Assembly: GCA_013334565.1 (NCBI GenBank)
Contig: JAAXXI010000002.1
Span: 1-64,000, forward strand
Origin: Chlorobiaceae bacterium
GTDB lineage: Bacteria > Bacteroidota > Chlorobiia > Chlorobiales > Chlorobiaceae
Length of the DNA: 64,000 nucleotides
Reading direction: 5' to 3'
The notes under the pieces were generated by a model. The model did no database searches. It was not told the origin of the DNA and saw nothing but the letters and a program-made list of their open reading frames with translations. This document shows, in pieces, positions 1 to 11,131 of the stretch; position 1 is the stretch's first letter, and the number at the start of each line of letters is the position of its first letter. Made by a program: the position numbers and the translations under genes.

Positions 1-2698
<2,698 letters not shown>

Positions 2699-2761
2699 AT
2701 ATCCTTTTAAACGACTCTTTTTAACGCCTGTTAATGATGTTCATTCCAAAACAACAGCGTA

Positions 2762-5700
2762 CTAAGGAACCTTGTCGTCGATACGAATCTCGAGGCCGAG
2801 GCCCTGCAACTCCCTGACAAGCACGTTGAAGGATTCGGGTATTCCCGGCTCCGGAAGGTTCTGGCCCTTGACGATCGCCTCGTAGGTCTTGTTGCGGCCG
2901 ATAACGTCATCGGACTTGACCGTCAGCATCTCCCTGAGGATGTTTGCTGCGCCGTATGCCTCGAGCGCCCAGACCTCCATTTCACCGAACCTCTGTCCGC
3001 CGAACTGCGCCTTGCCGCCGAGAGGCTGCTGGGTGATCAGCGAGTACGGGCCGGTTGAACGGGCGTGGATCTTGTCGTCCACAAGGTGGCTCAGTTTGAG
3101 CATGTAGATATAACCAACGGTTACTTCGTCATCGAACTTTTCGCCGGTGCGCCCGTCATACAGGCGGACCTTGCCGTGCCCCGGAAGGCCGGCTTTCTCG
3201 AGCTCTTTCTGCACCTCCTGGTAGGTCGCGCCGTTGAAAATCGGGGTCTTGAACTTGACGCCGAGTTTCTTTGCCGCCCAGCCAAGCGAAGTCTCGTAAA
3301 GCTGGCCGATGTTCATACGGCTCGGCACACCGAGCGGATTGAGAACGATATCGACCGGCGTTCCGTCTTCCATGAACGGAAGGTCCTCGACCGGCAGGAT
3401 TTTGCCGACGACGCCCTTGTTGCCGTGGCGGCCGGCCATCTTGTCGCCGACCTGGATCTTCCTCTTCTGGGCGATGTAAACTTTCGCAAGCTCTTCGATG
3501 CCCGGAGGAAGCTCGTCACCGACGTTGATCTTGTATTTCTCGTTTTCGCGTTCGTCGGCAATGTCCTTCAGCTTGAAGCGGAACTCCTTGACGAGGTTGA
3601 CGACGTTTTCGTTCACCTTGGCCGATTCCGCGACGCCTTTCGAGAAATCGATGGACTCGAGGAACGGCATGTTCGAGAATTTCGCCATCAGGGTATCGTC
3701 GAAAGCCGTGCCAGGAACGATGAGCTGTTTACCTTTCTCGTTAAAAACGCCTGAAGAGACCTTGCCGTTCAGCAGCTGTTTCACCCATTTGGCGTAGCGT
3801 TTGCGAAGATCGGCTTCCTTGGAGTCGTAGCGTTTGTCGACGGCTTCCATTTTTTCCTTGACGTCCAGGCCGACTTTTTTCTTGCGGCTGAAAAGCTTCG
3901 TCTTGATGACAATGCCCTTCATGCCGGCCGGCACATGCATCGAAGCATCCTTGACGTCGCTGGATTTGTCGCCGAAGATGGCCCTGAGGAGCTTTTCTTC
4001 CGGCGTGGGATCGCTTTCGCCTTTCGGCGTGATCTTGCCGACCAGGATGTCGCGCTCCTTGACTTCCGCGCCGATACGGACGATACCGTTTTCGTCGAGG
4101 TTGCGGAGAGCCTCTTCACTGACATTGTAGATGTCGCGTGTGAACTGCTCTTCGCCGCGTTTCGTGTCGCGGACGTTCGCTTCGAACTCGTGAATGTGGA
4201 TCGAGGTGAAGACATCGTCATACACGAGCCGTTCGCTCAGGATGATGGCGTCCTCGAAGTTGTACCCGCGCCATGGCATGAATGCCACAAGGACGTTCTT
4301 GCCGAGCGCGAGCTCACCGTTTTCCGTCGACGAACTGTCGGCGAGCACGGATCCCTTCTCGACCCTCTGGCCGATGTGCACGAGCGGCTTCTGCGAAATG
4401 CAGGTGTCCTGGTTGGAGCGTTTGAACTTGATGAGCTTGTATGTTTTCAGGCCTTCGTCAGGATCGAGAAGCGAAAGCGGCACATTGCTGTCAGTGCCGA
4501 TATCGTAGCGGACCTGGATCTGGTCGGCCGTAACGTCCTCCACCACGCCCTCTCCTTCGGCAAGAATGACCGAACGGGAGTCGCGCGCGACCTTGGCTTC
4601 CATGCCGGTACCGACAACAGGAGCTTCGGAAGTCAGCAGGGGAACAGCCTGGCGCTGCATGTTCGCGCCCATGAGAGCGCGGTTGCCGTCGTCGTGCTCG
4701 AGGAACGGGATGAGCGCGGCAGCTGCGCTGACGATCTGGACGGGAGATACGTCCATATAGTTGACCTGGTCGGACGGGACGACGGGATAGTCACCCTTGG
4801 TCCTCGCCTGCACGGCCTCTTCGGAGATCACATTGTTTTCGTCCATCGGAATGCTGACGGGGACCGTGATCTTGTTTTCCTCGTCCTCCGCGGAAAGCAT
4901 GAGGACCTTGCCGGTCACCTTGCCCTTCTCGACAATGCGGTACGGGGTCTGGATGAAGCCCTTGTCGTTGATTTCGGCATAGACCGAAAGCGATGAAATA
5001 AGACCGATATTCGGACCTTCAGGGGTCTCGATCGGACAGAGCCTTCCGTAATGGGTGTAATGGACGTCGCGAACTTCGAAACCTGCGCGCTCCCTCGTCA
5101 GACCGCCGGGACCGAGGGCGGAAACCCTCCTCTTGTTGGTCATCTCCGCGAGCGGATTGGTCTGGTCCATGAACTGGGAGAGCTGGCTTGTCGCGAAGAA
5201 GCTTGAAACCACGCTCGAAACGGTCCTGGCATTGATGAGATCTGCCGGGGCGATCTTGTCCGAATCCCTCGAATTGAGCTTTTCGCGGACGTTCTTGCCC
5301 AGCCTCGCAAGGCCGATGACAAACTGCGCCGCAAGCTGTTCGCCGACCGAACGGACGCGGCGGTTCGCGAGGTGATCGACGTCATCCACATCGGCAAGCC
5401 CGTTGACGAGCTTGATGAGGTAGTTGATGACGGCGATGATATCGTAATGCGTCAGCACGAGGATATCGCTGCCGACCGGTTCCTCGGAGAAGGACTGGAT
5501 GGTCTGCAGGATCTTGTCGTGGATCGAATCCGAAAGCTGCTTCAGCTCCGGCTTCAGTGCCAGGTCGGCGTTGAGCTCTTCGAACTCCCTGCTGAGCTTC
5601 TTTTCAATCCGGTAACGCCCGACGTCGCCGAGGTCGTATTTTTTCTGGTTGAAGAAGGTCCTCTCGAGGAAGCTCCTCGCTGCATCGATATCCGGCGCCT

Positions 5701-6697
5701 CGTTCGAGCGCAGCTCTTCGTAGACGATTTCGAGCGCTTCTTCTTCCGTTGCCGAACTGTCGTTCAGGATGGTGTTGATGACAATTGACTTGTCAGGCCC
5801 CTTCTCGTTGCCGGTATAGGACTTCATGACCTTGACGGTCTTGTTGCCCGAAGCGATGATCTGCTCGAGAATATCTTCGGTGATCGCCGTCCTTGCACTG
5901 ACGACTTCGCCGGTCTGCATATCGACGATGTCCGATGCAAGATACTGGCCGACGATCTGCTCTTTCTTGCCCGATTTGAGTTGTACATCCTCGACGAGGT
6001 CGAAAAGGCCGAGAATATCCTCGTCGCGGGCGAACCCGATCGCACGAAGGAGGGCGGTGACCAGGAAGTTCTTCTTCTGGTCTATATAAACGAATATCTG
6101 GTTGTTGATGTCGGTCTGGAACTCGATCCAGGAACCCCTCGTCGGCACGATCTTGGCCGAATACATCTTTTTTCCGTTCGGATGGATGGCTTCGCTGAAC
6201 ACCACGCCCGGAGAACGGTGGAGCTGTGCGACCACGACACGTTCGGCACCGTTGACGATAAAGGTGCCGCGCTCGGTCATGTACGGGATCCTGCCGAGGT
6301 AGACCTCCTGCTGGATGGTTTCCTTCCAGTCGGGTTCATCGGCTTCGTCCTTGTAGGAGAGCTTGAGCTTCACTTTCAGCGACACATCGTAGGTGAGGCC
6401 CCGCTCGATGCAATCCTCGACGGTGTATTTCGGCTTGTCAAAGCTGTAGGAAATATATTCGAGCAGATAGAGCCCCCTGGTGTCGGTAATGGGGAACGCA
6501 CTGCGCAGAACACGTTCGAGCCCCTGGTCCTTTCTCTTGGCAAGGGGAACGCTGTCCTGAAGGAAATTATGGAATGAATCTAACTGAACCTTTAATAAAT
6601 CGGGGGGGTCGATAACACTCTGGATTTTGGAAAAGTCAATACACGGTGTTGTTGCGTCAGCCACTTTCACATGCACCTCGCTTTTATCAATTGGCAT
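2762..6697 (-). CDS. rpoB: RNA polymerase beta subunit
   Basis: Second-largest catalytic subunit of RNA polymerase, 1311 residues, a normal length for bacterial RpoB. Conserved landmarks include the GRHGNKG switch/active-site segment near residue 1090 and the following [19 protein letters not shown] block. The rifampicin region reads [20 protein letters not shown], with wild-type-like residues. The listed start is the ATG at 6697; no good Shine-Dalgarno precedes it. A GTG at codon 10 (nt 6670) has GAGGTG just upstream and could be the real start, giving an N-terminus nine residues shorter. The gene lies between the rplL hairpin and rpoC in the same direction. The product is cytoplasmic and assembles with alpha, beta' and omega. 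Confidence 0.98.
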   Translation of the reverse strand: MPIDKSEVHVKVADATTPCIDFSKIQSVIDPPDLLKVQLDSFHNFLQDSVPLAKRKDQGLERVLRSAFPITDTRGLYLLEYISYSFDKPKYTVEDCIERGLTYDVSLKVKLKLSYKDEADEPDWKETIQQEVYLGRIPYMTERGTFIVNGAERVVVAQLHRSPGVVFSEAIHPNGKKMYSAKIVPTRGSWIEFQTDINNQIFVYIDQKKNFLVTALLRAIGFARDEDILGLFDLVEDVQLKSGKKEQIVGQYLASDIVDMQTGEVVSARTAITEDILEQIIASGNKTVKVMKSYTGNEKGPDKSIVINTILNDSSATEEEALEIVYEELRSNEAPDIDAARSFLERTFFNQKKYDLGDVGRYRIEKKLSREFEELNADLALKPELKQLSDSIHDKILQTIQSFSEEPVGSDILVLTHYDIIAVINYLIKLVNGLADVDDVDHLANRRVRSVGEQLAAQFVIGLARLGKNVREKLNSRDSDKIAPADLINARTVSSVVSSFFATSQLSQFMDQTNPLAEMTNKRRVSALGPGGLTRERAGFEVRDVHYTHYGRLCPIETPEGPNIGLISSLSVYAEINDKGFIQTPYRIVEKGKVTGKVLMLSAEDEENKITVPVSIPMDENNVISEEAVQARTKGDYPVVPSDQVNYMDVSPVQIVSAAAALIPFLEHDDGNRALMGANMQRQAVPLLTSEAPVVGTGMEAKVARDSRSVILAEGEGVVEDVTADQIQVRYDIGTDSNVPLSLLDPDEGLKTYKLIKFKRSNQDTCISQKPLVHIGQRVEKGSVLADSSSTENGELALGKNVLVAFMPWRGYNFEDAIILSERLVYDDVFTSIHIHEFEANVRDTKRGEEQFTRDIYNVSEEALRNLDENGIVRIGAEVKERDILVGKITPKGESDPTPEEKLLRAIFGDKSSDVKDASMHVPAGMKGIVIKTKLFSRKKKVGLDVKEKMEAVDKRYDSKEADLRKRYAKWVKQLLNGKVSSGVFNEKGKQLIVPGTAFDDTLMAKFSNMPFLESIDFSKGVAESAKVNENVVNLVKEFRFKLKDIADERENEKYKINVGDELPPGIEELAKVYIAQKRKIQVGDKMAGRHGNKGVVGKILPVEDLPFMEDGTPVDIVLNPLGVPSRMNIGQLYETSLGWAAKKLGVKFKTPIFNGATYQEVQKELEKAGLPGHGKVRLYDGRTGEKFDDEVTVGYIYMLKLSHLVDDKIHARSTGPYSLITQQPLGGKAQFGGQRFGEMEVWALEAYGAANILREMLTVKSDDVIGRNKTYEAIVKGQNLPEPGIPESFNVLVRELQGLGLEIRIDDKVP

Positions 6698-6825
6698 GAA
6701 TTACTTACAGGGAAAGGGTCCCGGGGTGGTTCGGAAAAGCTTTGAACAGCAAATTGAATCGTCACCGGATACCTTGTCCTGCAGTCACAGGAACTCTCAT
6801 TTAACAGTACTTATACAAACGGACA

Positions 6826-6854
6826 AAGCTCCGCCTCTGGAAAAGGCGGAGCTT
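6826..6854 (-). terminator. Hairpin between rplL and rpoB (attenuator-like)
   Basis: A perfect 11-bp stem (AAGCTCCGCCT with its complement) closes a 7-base loop, 27 bases past the rplL stop, and is followed on the minus strand by a moderately T-rich stretch. In many bacteria a partial terminator at this exact place lowers rpoBC transcription relative to the ribosomal protein genes. The U tract here is interrupted, which fits a leaky terminator. The attenuation role is inference. Confidence 0.7.
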
Positions 6855-6880
6855 GCTCTGGTAATGACTCTTTTCAAAGA

Positions 6881-7258
6881 TCACTTCAACTCTACTGTTG
6901 CACCTGCGTCCTTCAGCTCTTTTGCAATCTTTTCGGCTTCTTCTTTGGAAACGCCTTCTTTCACGTTTTTCGGAGCACCGTCAACGAGGTCTTTCGCTTC
7001 TTTCAGGCCAAGCCCGGTGATTGCGCGAACAGCCTTGATAACGTTGATCTTGCTTTCGCCGGCGGAAGCGAGAACGACGTTGAACTCGGTCTGCTCTTCC
7101 TGGACCGGAGCATCGCCTGCTGCAGGAGCTGCTGCGACGCCTGCGACGACGGCAGGAGCTGCGGTAACGCCAAATTTCTCTTCGAGCGCTTTGACGAGTT
7201 CGGAAGCTTCCGTAAGGGTCAACTTACCAATTTCCTCTACAAGTGTTTCGATAGACAT
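6881..7258 (-). CDS. rplL: 50S ribosomal protein L7/L12
   Basis: Stalk protein of the large ribosomal subunit, 125 residues, present as dimers on L10 and recruiting translational GTPases. The N-terminal dimerisation helices ([18 protein letters not shown]), the Ala/Gly/Pro hinge (about residues 35-52) and the conserved C-terminal domain with [15 protein letters not shown] are all visible. The open frame extends nine codons upstream, but ATG 7258 is preceded by AGAGGGG at good spacing and gives the expected N-terminus. It follows rplJ by 65 bases in the same direction. Confidence 0.97.
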   Translation of the reverse strand: MSIETLVEEIGKLTLTEASELVKALEEKFGVTAAPAVVAGVAAAPAAGDAPVQEEQTEFNVVLASAGESKINVIKAVRAITGLGLKEAKDLVDGAPKNVKEGVSKEEAEKIAKELKDAGATVELK

Positions 7259-7323
7259 TATTCCCCTCTCTTGTTTTATGGTCAATTAAAATAATTTCTT
7301 GAGTGCGTAATTTTTCCTGAAGG

Positions 7324-7845
7324 TCACTTCTTCTGCTTGGCGACCTGGTCGAGCACGCTGACGAGGTTCCTCATCACGGCGTTGACCACCATCGGCACGG
7401 AAGCGACCATGTTGTTGACAAGACCGGCGACACGACCGATGTTTTCCGTTTTCGAAAGCATTTCGGAAAGCGCCGGAAGCGTATCGGCTCCATAAACGAC
7501 GCCGTCGATGGACGCCATCTTGAACTTGAGCGCTTCGTTGGTCTTGCTGAACTTCCTGATGACCTTTGCCGGAGCGATAGGGTCGTCGTAACTGAAAGCC
7601 ACACCGGTGGTGCTTTTCAGCCCTGCCGAAAGTTTGTCGGCACCGGCGATGTCCTTCAGGGCTTTCTTGACAAGCGTGTTTTTCACGACACGGTATTCGA
7701 TGCCCGCCTTGCGGAATTCGTTGCGGAGTTCGGCCATCTTCTGGACGTTCAACCCCTGGTACTCGGTCAGGTATATGCCCTGGGACCTGCTGATCTTTTC
7801 AGCGACTTCCTGGACGATCTGCTCTTTTGTATCTCGCTTCATCAT
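7324..7845 (-). CDS. rplJ: 50S ribosomal protein L10
   Basis: Base of the ribosomal stalk, binding 23S rRNA and the L7/L12 dimers through its C-terminal helix. 173 residues, a usual length. The N-terminal part (IYLTEYQGLNVQKMAELR) and the VVKNTLVKKAL block are typical of L10. Two consecutive ATG codons follow a GGGGGG run at a proper Shine-Dalgarno distance, so the start is 7845 or 7842. The gene begins only 14 bases after rplA, implying co-transcription. In other bacteria the L10-L12 complex represses its own leader; I could not identify that RNA structure here. Confidence 0.97.
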   Translation of the reverse strand: MMKRDTKEQIVQEVAEKISRSQGIYLTEYQGLNVQKMAELRNEFRKAGIEYRVVKNTLVKKALKDIAGADKLSAGLKSTTGVAFSYDDPIAPAKVIRKFSKTNEALKFKMASIDGVVYGADTLPALSEMLSKTENIGRVAGLVNNMVASVPMVVNAVMRNLVSVLDQVAKQKK

Positions 7846-7859
7846 ATGAACACCCCCCT

Positions 7860-8549
7860 TTAGGCGACAAATTTTTCCATTTTTACCCTCACGCTCGGCG
7901 ACATGGTGCTTGAAAGCGCGATACCCTGAACATACTGGCCTTTCGCCGCGGACGGCTTCAGACGGACAACCTCCTTGAGGAAGCTCGTGATGTTTGCAAC
8001 AAGCTTGTCCGTTTCAAAAGACATTTTGCCGACAGGGGCATGGATATTGCCTGCCTTGTCAACCCTGAACTCTATTTTACCTGCTTTGACATCCTTGACG
8101 GCCTTTGCGACGTCCATCGTGACAGTGCCCGACTTCGGGTTCGGCATGAGGCCGCGTGGTCCGAGGATCTTGGCAACCTTGCCGAGCTGGCCCATGACGT
8201 CCGGAGTGGCGATGATGACATCGACACCGGTCCAGCCTTCCTGGATCTTCTCGATATACTCTTCGAAACCGACCATGTCGGCCCCGGCTTCTTTCGCTTC
8301 CTCGACCTTGGCCTCCTTGCAGACGACAAGGACGGAAACCGTCTTGCCGGTACCGTGCGGAAGCATCACCGTGCCACGGACAACCTGGTCCGCGTGGCGG
8401 GGATCGACCCCGAGTTTCACGGCGACATCGACGGTCGCATCGAACTTCACATCCGTGATCTCACGGACTTTCTCGACCGCATCGGAAAGATCGTACTCCT
8501 GGAGCCTGTCGATCTTCGTCAATGCATTCCTGTATTTTTTTCCAGCCAT
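7860..8549 (-). CDS. rplA: 50S ribosomal protein L1
   Basis: Large-subunit protein of the mobile L1 stalk, which helps release the E-site tRNA; 229 residues. The two-domain fold is recognisable by [17 protein letters not shown] in domain I, the central domain with [13 protein letters not shown], and [14 protein letters not shown] on the return to domain I. The frame is intact. It is preceded by a 74-base spacer from rplK that contains GC-rich palindromes (listed separately). Confidence 0.97.
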   Translation of the reverse strand: MAGKKYRNALTKIDRLQEYDLSDAVEKVREITDVKFDATVDVAVKLGVDPRHADQVVRGTVMLPHGTGKTVSVLVVCKEAKVEEAKEAGADMVGFEEYIEKIQEGWTGVDVIIATPDVMGQLGKVAKILGPRGLMPNPKSGTVTMDVAKAVKDVKAGKIEFRVDKAGNIHAPVGKMSFETDKLVANITSFLKEVVRLKPSAAKGQYVQGIALSSTMSPSVRVKMEKFVA

Positions 8550-8576
8550 TACTGTTTTTGTTGTGTTGTGGTTGAC

Positions 8577-8620
8577 ATAGCGGCCTCGCGGCCTCCCACA
8601 GAGACATCCCCGCCGGCGGC
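8577..8620 (-). promoter_or_regulatory. GC-rich palindromes in the rplK-rplA spacer
   Basis: The spacer holds two self-complementary GC blocks: CCGCCGGCGG, and a repeated GAGGCCGC/GAGGCCGC pair. They could fold in the mRNA just ahead of rplA. L1 is a known autogenous repressor of the rplKA message in several bacteria, so an L1-binding hairpin is one possibility. I see no specific match to the 23S L1 site; this is inference. Confidence 0.25.
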
Positions 8621-8623
8621 GGA

Positions 8624-9049
8624 TCAGCCCTGAACGATAATACCCATGCTTCTGGCGGTACCCATGATCATCTCTTCGGCACCCTTGAGGTCGACAGCGT
8701 TGAGGTCGGGCTTCTTCAGCTCGGCGATCTTGCGGACCTGCTCACGGGTGACGGTACCGACCTTGTTGCGGTTCGGCTCGCCTGAACCTTTCTTCAGCTG
8801 GGCTTCCTTGAGCAGAAGTACCGCAGCCGGAGGGGTCTTGGTGATGAAGGTGAACGACTTGTCGGAATAAACCGTGATCACCACAGGAATGATCATTCCG
8901 GCCTCTGACTGGGTCTTGGCATTGAACTGCTTGCAGAACTCCATGATGTTGACGCCTTTCTGACCGAGGGCCGGACCGACAGGCGGAGCCGGGTTGGCTG
9001 CGCCGGCAGGGATCTGCAGCTTGATGAAACCGATTACCTTTTTTGCCAT
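8624..9049 (-). CDS. rplK: 50S ribosomal protein L11
   Basis: Protein of the GTPase-associated centre, binding 23S rRNA and the target region of thiostrepton; 141 residues, standard length. The proline-rich N-terminal domain ([20 protein letters not shown]) and the C-terminal rRNA-binding domain ([18 protein letters not shown]) are both present and complete. It is 40 bases downstream of nusG in the same direction, part of the nusG-rplKAJL-rpoBC block. Confidence 0.98.
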   Translation of the reverse strand: MAKKVIGFIKLQIPAGAANPAPPVGPALGQKGVNIMEFCKQFNAKTQSEAGMIIPVVITVYSDKSFTFITKTPPAAVLLLKEAQLKKGSGEPNRNKVGTVTREQVRKIAELKKPDLNAVDLKGAEEMIMGTARSMGIIVQG

Positions 9050-9089
9050 ATACTGTAACTATTCAGAAGCTTAAATAACTTAAGCACTA

Positions 9090-9665
9090 TTATTGGGAAA
9101 CTGACTTAACCTGTGAAAAATCAAGCTCTGTAGGTGTACTGCGACCAAAGAAACTGATCATTACCTTGACCTTCATCCTCTCGGTGCAAACCTCGTGAAC
9201 GACGCCGGTCAGCGAACTGAAAGGACCATCGATAACCTTGACAGAATCACCGACCTTGAACGGTGCCTCGACGACGGAACGATGCTCGAGGACATTTTCA
9301 GGTACAAGAATCTTCTCCACTTCTTCAGGGCGGAGCGGGGTGGGAACATCATCGACACCAAGGAAACCCATCACCGAAGGAATATCGAGAATAAGGTTCC
9401 TCGTCTGCTTGTCGAGCACCGCTTCGATAAGCACGTAACCGGGGAAGGCGTTCTTCGTGAGGCTTCTTTTCTTTCCGTTCTTCACCTCGACGAAACGTTC
9501 GTACGGGACATAGACCTGCAGGATCTTTTCGGAAAGGTTGCAGCGGAGCACTTCCGCCTCGATCCCTTCCTTGACCTTGCGCTCGTGGCCTGAATATATC
9601 CTCAGCGCATACCAGCGCGGTACCGGTATACCTGGAGCCTCCTCAGCCTTTTTTCTTGGACTCAT
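9090..9665 (-). CDS. nusG: Transcription termination/antitermination factor NusG
   Basis: Cytoplasmic transcription elongation factor that binds the beta' clamp and couples RNA polymerase to Rho or the ribosome. 191 residues: an NGN domain at the N-terminus (WYALRIYSGHERKVKEGIE) and a C-terminal KOW domain (FKVGDSVKVIDGPFSSLTG). A short charged leader (MSPRKKAEEAPG) precedes the NGN domain. It follows secE by 22 bases in the conserved secE-nusG order. Confidence 0.98.
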   Translation of the reverse strand: MSPRKKAEEAPGIPVPRWYALRIYSGHERKVKEGIEAEVLRCNLSEKILQVYVPYERFVEVKNGKKRSLTKNAFPGYVLIEAVLDKQTRNLILDIPSVMGFLGVDDVPTPLRPEEVEKILVPENVLEHRSVVEAPFKVGDSVKVIDGPFSSLTGVVHEVCTERMKVKVMISFFGRSTPTELDFSQVKSVSQ

Positions 9666-9687
9666 CGAACCAGCCTTAACCTGTTGC

Positions 9688-9879
9688 TTACAATAACTTA
9701 CCCATCATGAAATTGATAGCCTGATCGACGACGAAAGTGAACAGGGCAAGAATCCCCGAAACCGTCAGAACAACGACCGTCAGGTCCTTCGTCTCATCTT
9801 TCGTCGGCCAGACAACCTTGCGCATCTCACTGACGACATCCCGATAATACTGACTTACCTTGCCGAAATATTTATTCAT
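9688..9879 (-). CDS. secE: Preprotein translocase subunit SecE
   Basis: Small essential subunit of the SecYEG channel in the inner membrane. 63 residues with the hallmark KVVWPTKDET before a single transmembrane helix (about residues 34-58). The open frame continues upstream to 9951, but that extension is the translated 3' half of tRNA-Trp, so ATG 9879 is chosen. No strong Shine-Dalgarno is visible. The gene starts 45 bases after tRNA-Trp. Confidence 0.95.
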   Translation of the reverse strand: MNKYFGKVSQYYRDVVSEMRKVVWPTKDETKDLTVVVLTVSGILALFTFVVDQAINFMMGKLL

Positions 9880-9924
9880 GAATGACAATCCGGAATAAAC
9901 TTCAGTGAAATCATACTCTCCATG

Positions 9925-9997
9925 CACGTCAGGAGGGACTCGAACCCCCAACCTGCGGTTTTGGAGACCGCTGCTCTACCAATTAAGCTACTGACGT
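9925..9997 (-). tRNA. tRNA-Trp (anticodon CCA)
   Basis: A 73-base cloverleaf: 7-bp acceptor stem ACGTCAG/CTGACGT, discriminator G, anticodon loop CTCCAAA giving CCA, and a T-loop GTTCGAG. CCA is not encoded at the 3' end. It is the last of four tRNAs leading into secE. Confidence 0.96.
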
Positions 9998-10013
9998 ATC
10001 AACCCAAAACCTG

Positions 10014-10086
<73 letters not shown>

Positions 10087-10098
10087 CTTTGCAAGACG

Positions 10099-10181
10099 TG
10101 GGTAGGGGAGGATTCGAACCTCCGAAGACATATGTCGACAGATTTACAGTCTGTTGCGTTTAACCACTTCGCTACCTACCC
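10099..10181 (-). tRNA. tRNA-Tyr (anticodon GTA)
   Basis: An 83-base class II tRNA with the expected long variable arm. Acceptor stem GGGTAGG/CCTACCC, discriminator A, anticodon loop CTGTAAA giving GTA, T-loop GTTCGAA. Confidence 0.96.
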
Positions 10182-10192
10182 GAGTTTTCATG

Positions 10193-10265
10193 AGCTGGTG
10201 ATGGGACTCGAACCCGCAACCTGCTGATTACAAGTCAGCTGCTCTACCAATTGAGCTACACCAGC
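10193..10265 (-). tRNA. tRNA-Thr (anticodon TGT)
   Basis: A 73-base cloverleaf with acceptor stem GCTGGTG/CACCAGC, anticodon loop CTTGTAA giving TGT, which reads ACA/ACG, and T-loop GTTCGAG. It is the first gene of the four-tRNA cluster. Its D-arm closely matches that of the other Thr tRNA. Confidence 0.96.
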
Positions 10266-10290
10266 AGCTCATTTAAAAAACAGGGCAGGT

Positions 10291-10318
10291 AATATAATGA
10301 GAGGTTTAAAAAAATCAA
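10291..10318 (-). promoter_or_regulatory. Candidate promoter of the tRNA-secE-nusG transcript
   Basis: On the minus strand, TTGATT (-35-like) and TATATT (-10-like) are separated by 16 bases. The predicted start would be about 20 bases before the 5' end of tRNA-Thr(TGT). Placement and spacing are good for a sigma-70 type promoter, but the call is by eye only. Confidence 0.5.
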
Positions 10319-10337
10319 AGAAAAAAGGATTTATTTC

Positions 10338-11114
10338 TCAGCCCCGCACGATTCCGGCAAACAGACCCGAAAGCCGGACCGTAAATTTCCTGCTTGCAAG
10401 CCTTTGCGAAAAAGCGAGGATCCCGTCGAGCGGCGTCGGGAATACCCGAACCCGGTTGTTTTCCAGGCCCCTCAATGCGGCTTTCACGACTTTTTCTGCG
10501 CCGTAAATCGGCAGCCTGATGCCGGAAGCGTTGTGCCCCGTCCGCTCAAGGAAACCGGTATCGATAAAACCGGGGCAGACCGCCAAGACCCGCACCCCGC
10601 TTTTCGACGCCTCCGCGTGGAGCGCCTCGCTCAAGGTGATGAGAAACGACTTTGTCGCAGAGTAGAGGGCGAGCCCCGGAACTCCCTGCAGCCCCCCGAG
10701 GGAGGCGACGTTGATAATCCCGCCCTTGCGCGCCGTAACCATGTCCGGCAGGAAGAGCCGGCTGAGTCGCGCTGCGGCCATCATGTTGACCGTCATGATC
10801 TCGTCGAGCTTTTCCGCCTGCAGCTCGCGGAACTCCCCCGCCCTCGACAATCCTGCGCAATTGACGAGAAGGCCGATATCGATGCCATTTTCCGCGCAGT
10901 ACCCGTAAATCTGCGCCGGAGCGGCGGTGTCGTTCAGGTCCGCCCTGCAGGAGCGGACATCGACGCCGTGCTTCGCATGGAGTTCGGATGCGAGTTCCCG
11001 CAGCTTTTCTTCAGAACGGGCGACCATAACGAGGTCATTCCCCCTCGAAGCAAGTTCGCGGGCAAAGGCCTCGCCAATACCCATGGATGCCCCGGTTATC
11101 AAGGTATGCGGCAT
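10338..11114 (-). CDS. Short-chain dehydrogenase/reductase (SDR), classical type
   Basis: NAD(P)-dependent oxidoreductase of unknown substrate; 258 residues. The Rossmann glycine motif TGASMGIG sits at residues 7-14, NCAG replaces the usual NNAG structural motif, the catalytic Ser lies in VASLGG, and the YxxxK pair in YSATK. An Arg after beta-strand 2 (VARSEEK) suggests NADPH preference. The C-terminus is slightly hydrophobic. It sits 17 bases downstream of ispG in the same direction and may be co-transcribed. Substrate cannot be told from sequence. Confidence 0.85.
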   Translation of the reverse strand: MPHTLITGASMGIGEAFARELASRGNDLVMVARSEEKLRELASELHAKHGVDVRSCRADLNDTAAPAQIYGYCAENGIDIGLLVNCAGLSRAGEFRELQAEKLDEIMTVNMMAAARLSRLFLPDMVTARKGGIINVASLGGLQGVPGLALYSATKSFLITLSEALHAEASKSGVRVLAVCPGFIDTGFLERTGHNASGIRLPIYGAEKVVKAALRGLENNRVRVFPTPLDGILAFSQRLASRKFTVRLSGLFAGIVRG

Positions 11115-11131
11115 GATATCCCCAACCCTGG

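Noticed and set aside
3935-4996. Long plus-strand frame (353 codons) antisense to rpoB
   Set aside because: Mirror of rpoB codons, rich in Asp/Val/His, with no recognisable family. The same holds for several others over rpoB and rpoC, including 65-1030.
9880-9951. N-terminal extension of secE
   Set aside because: The extension is translated tRNA-Trp sequence.
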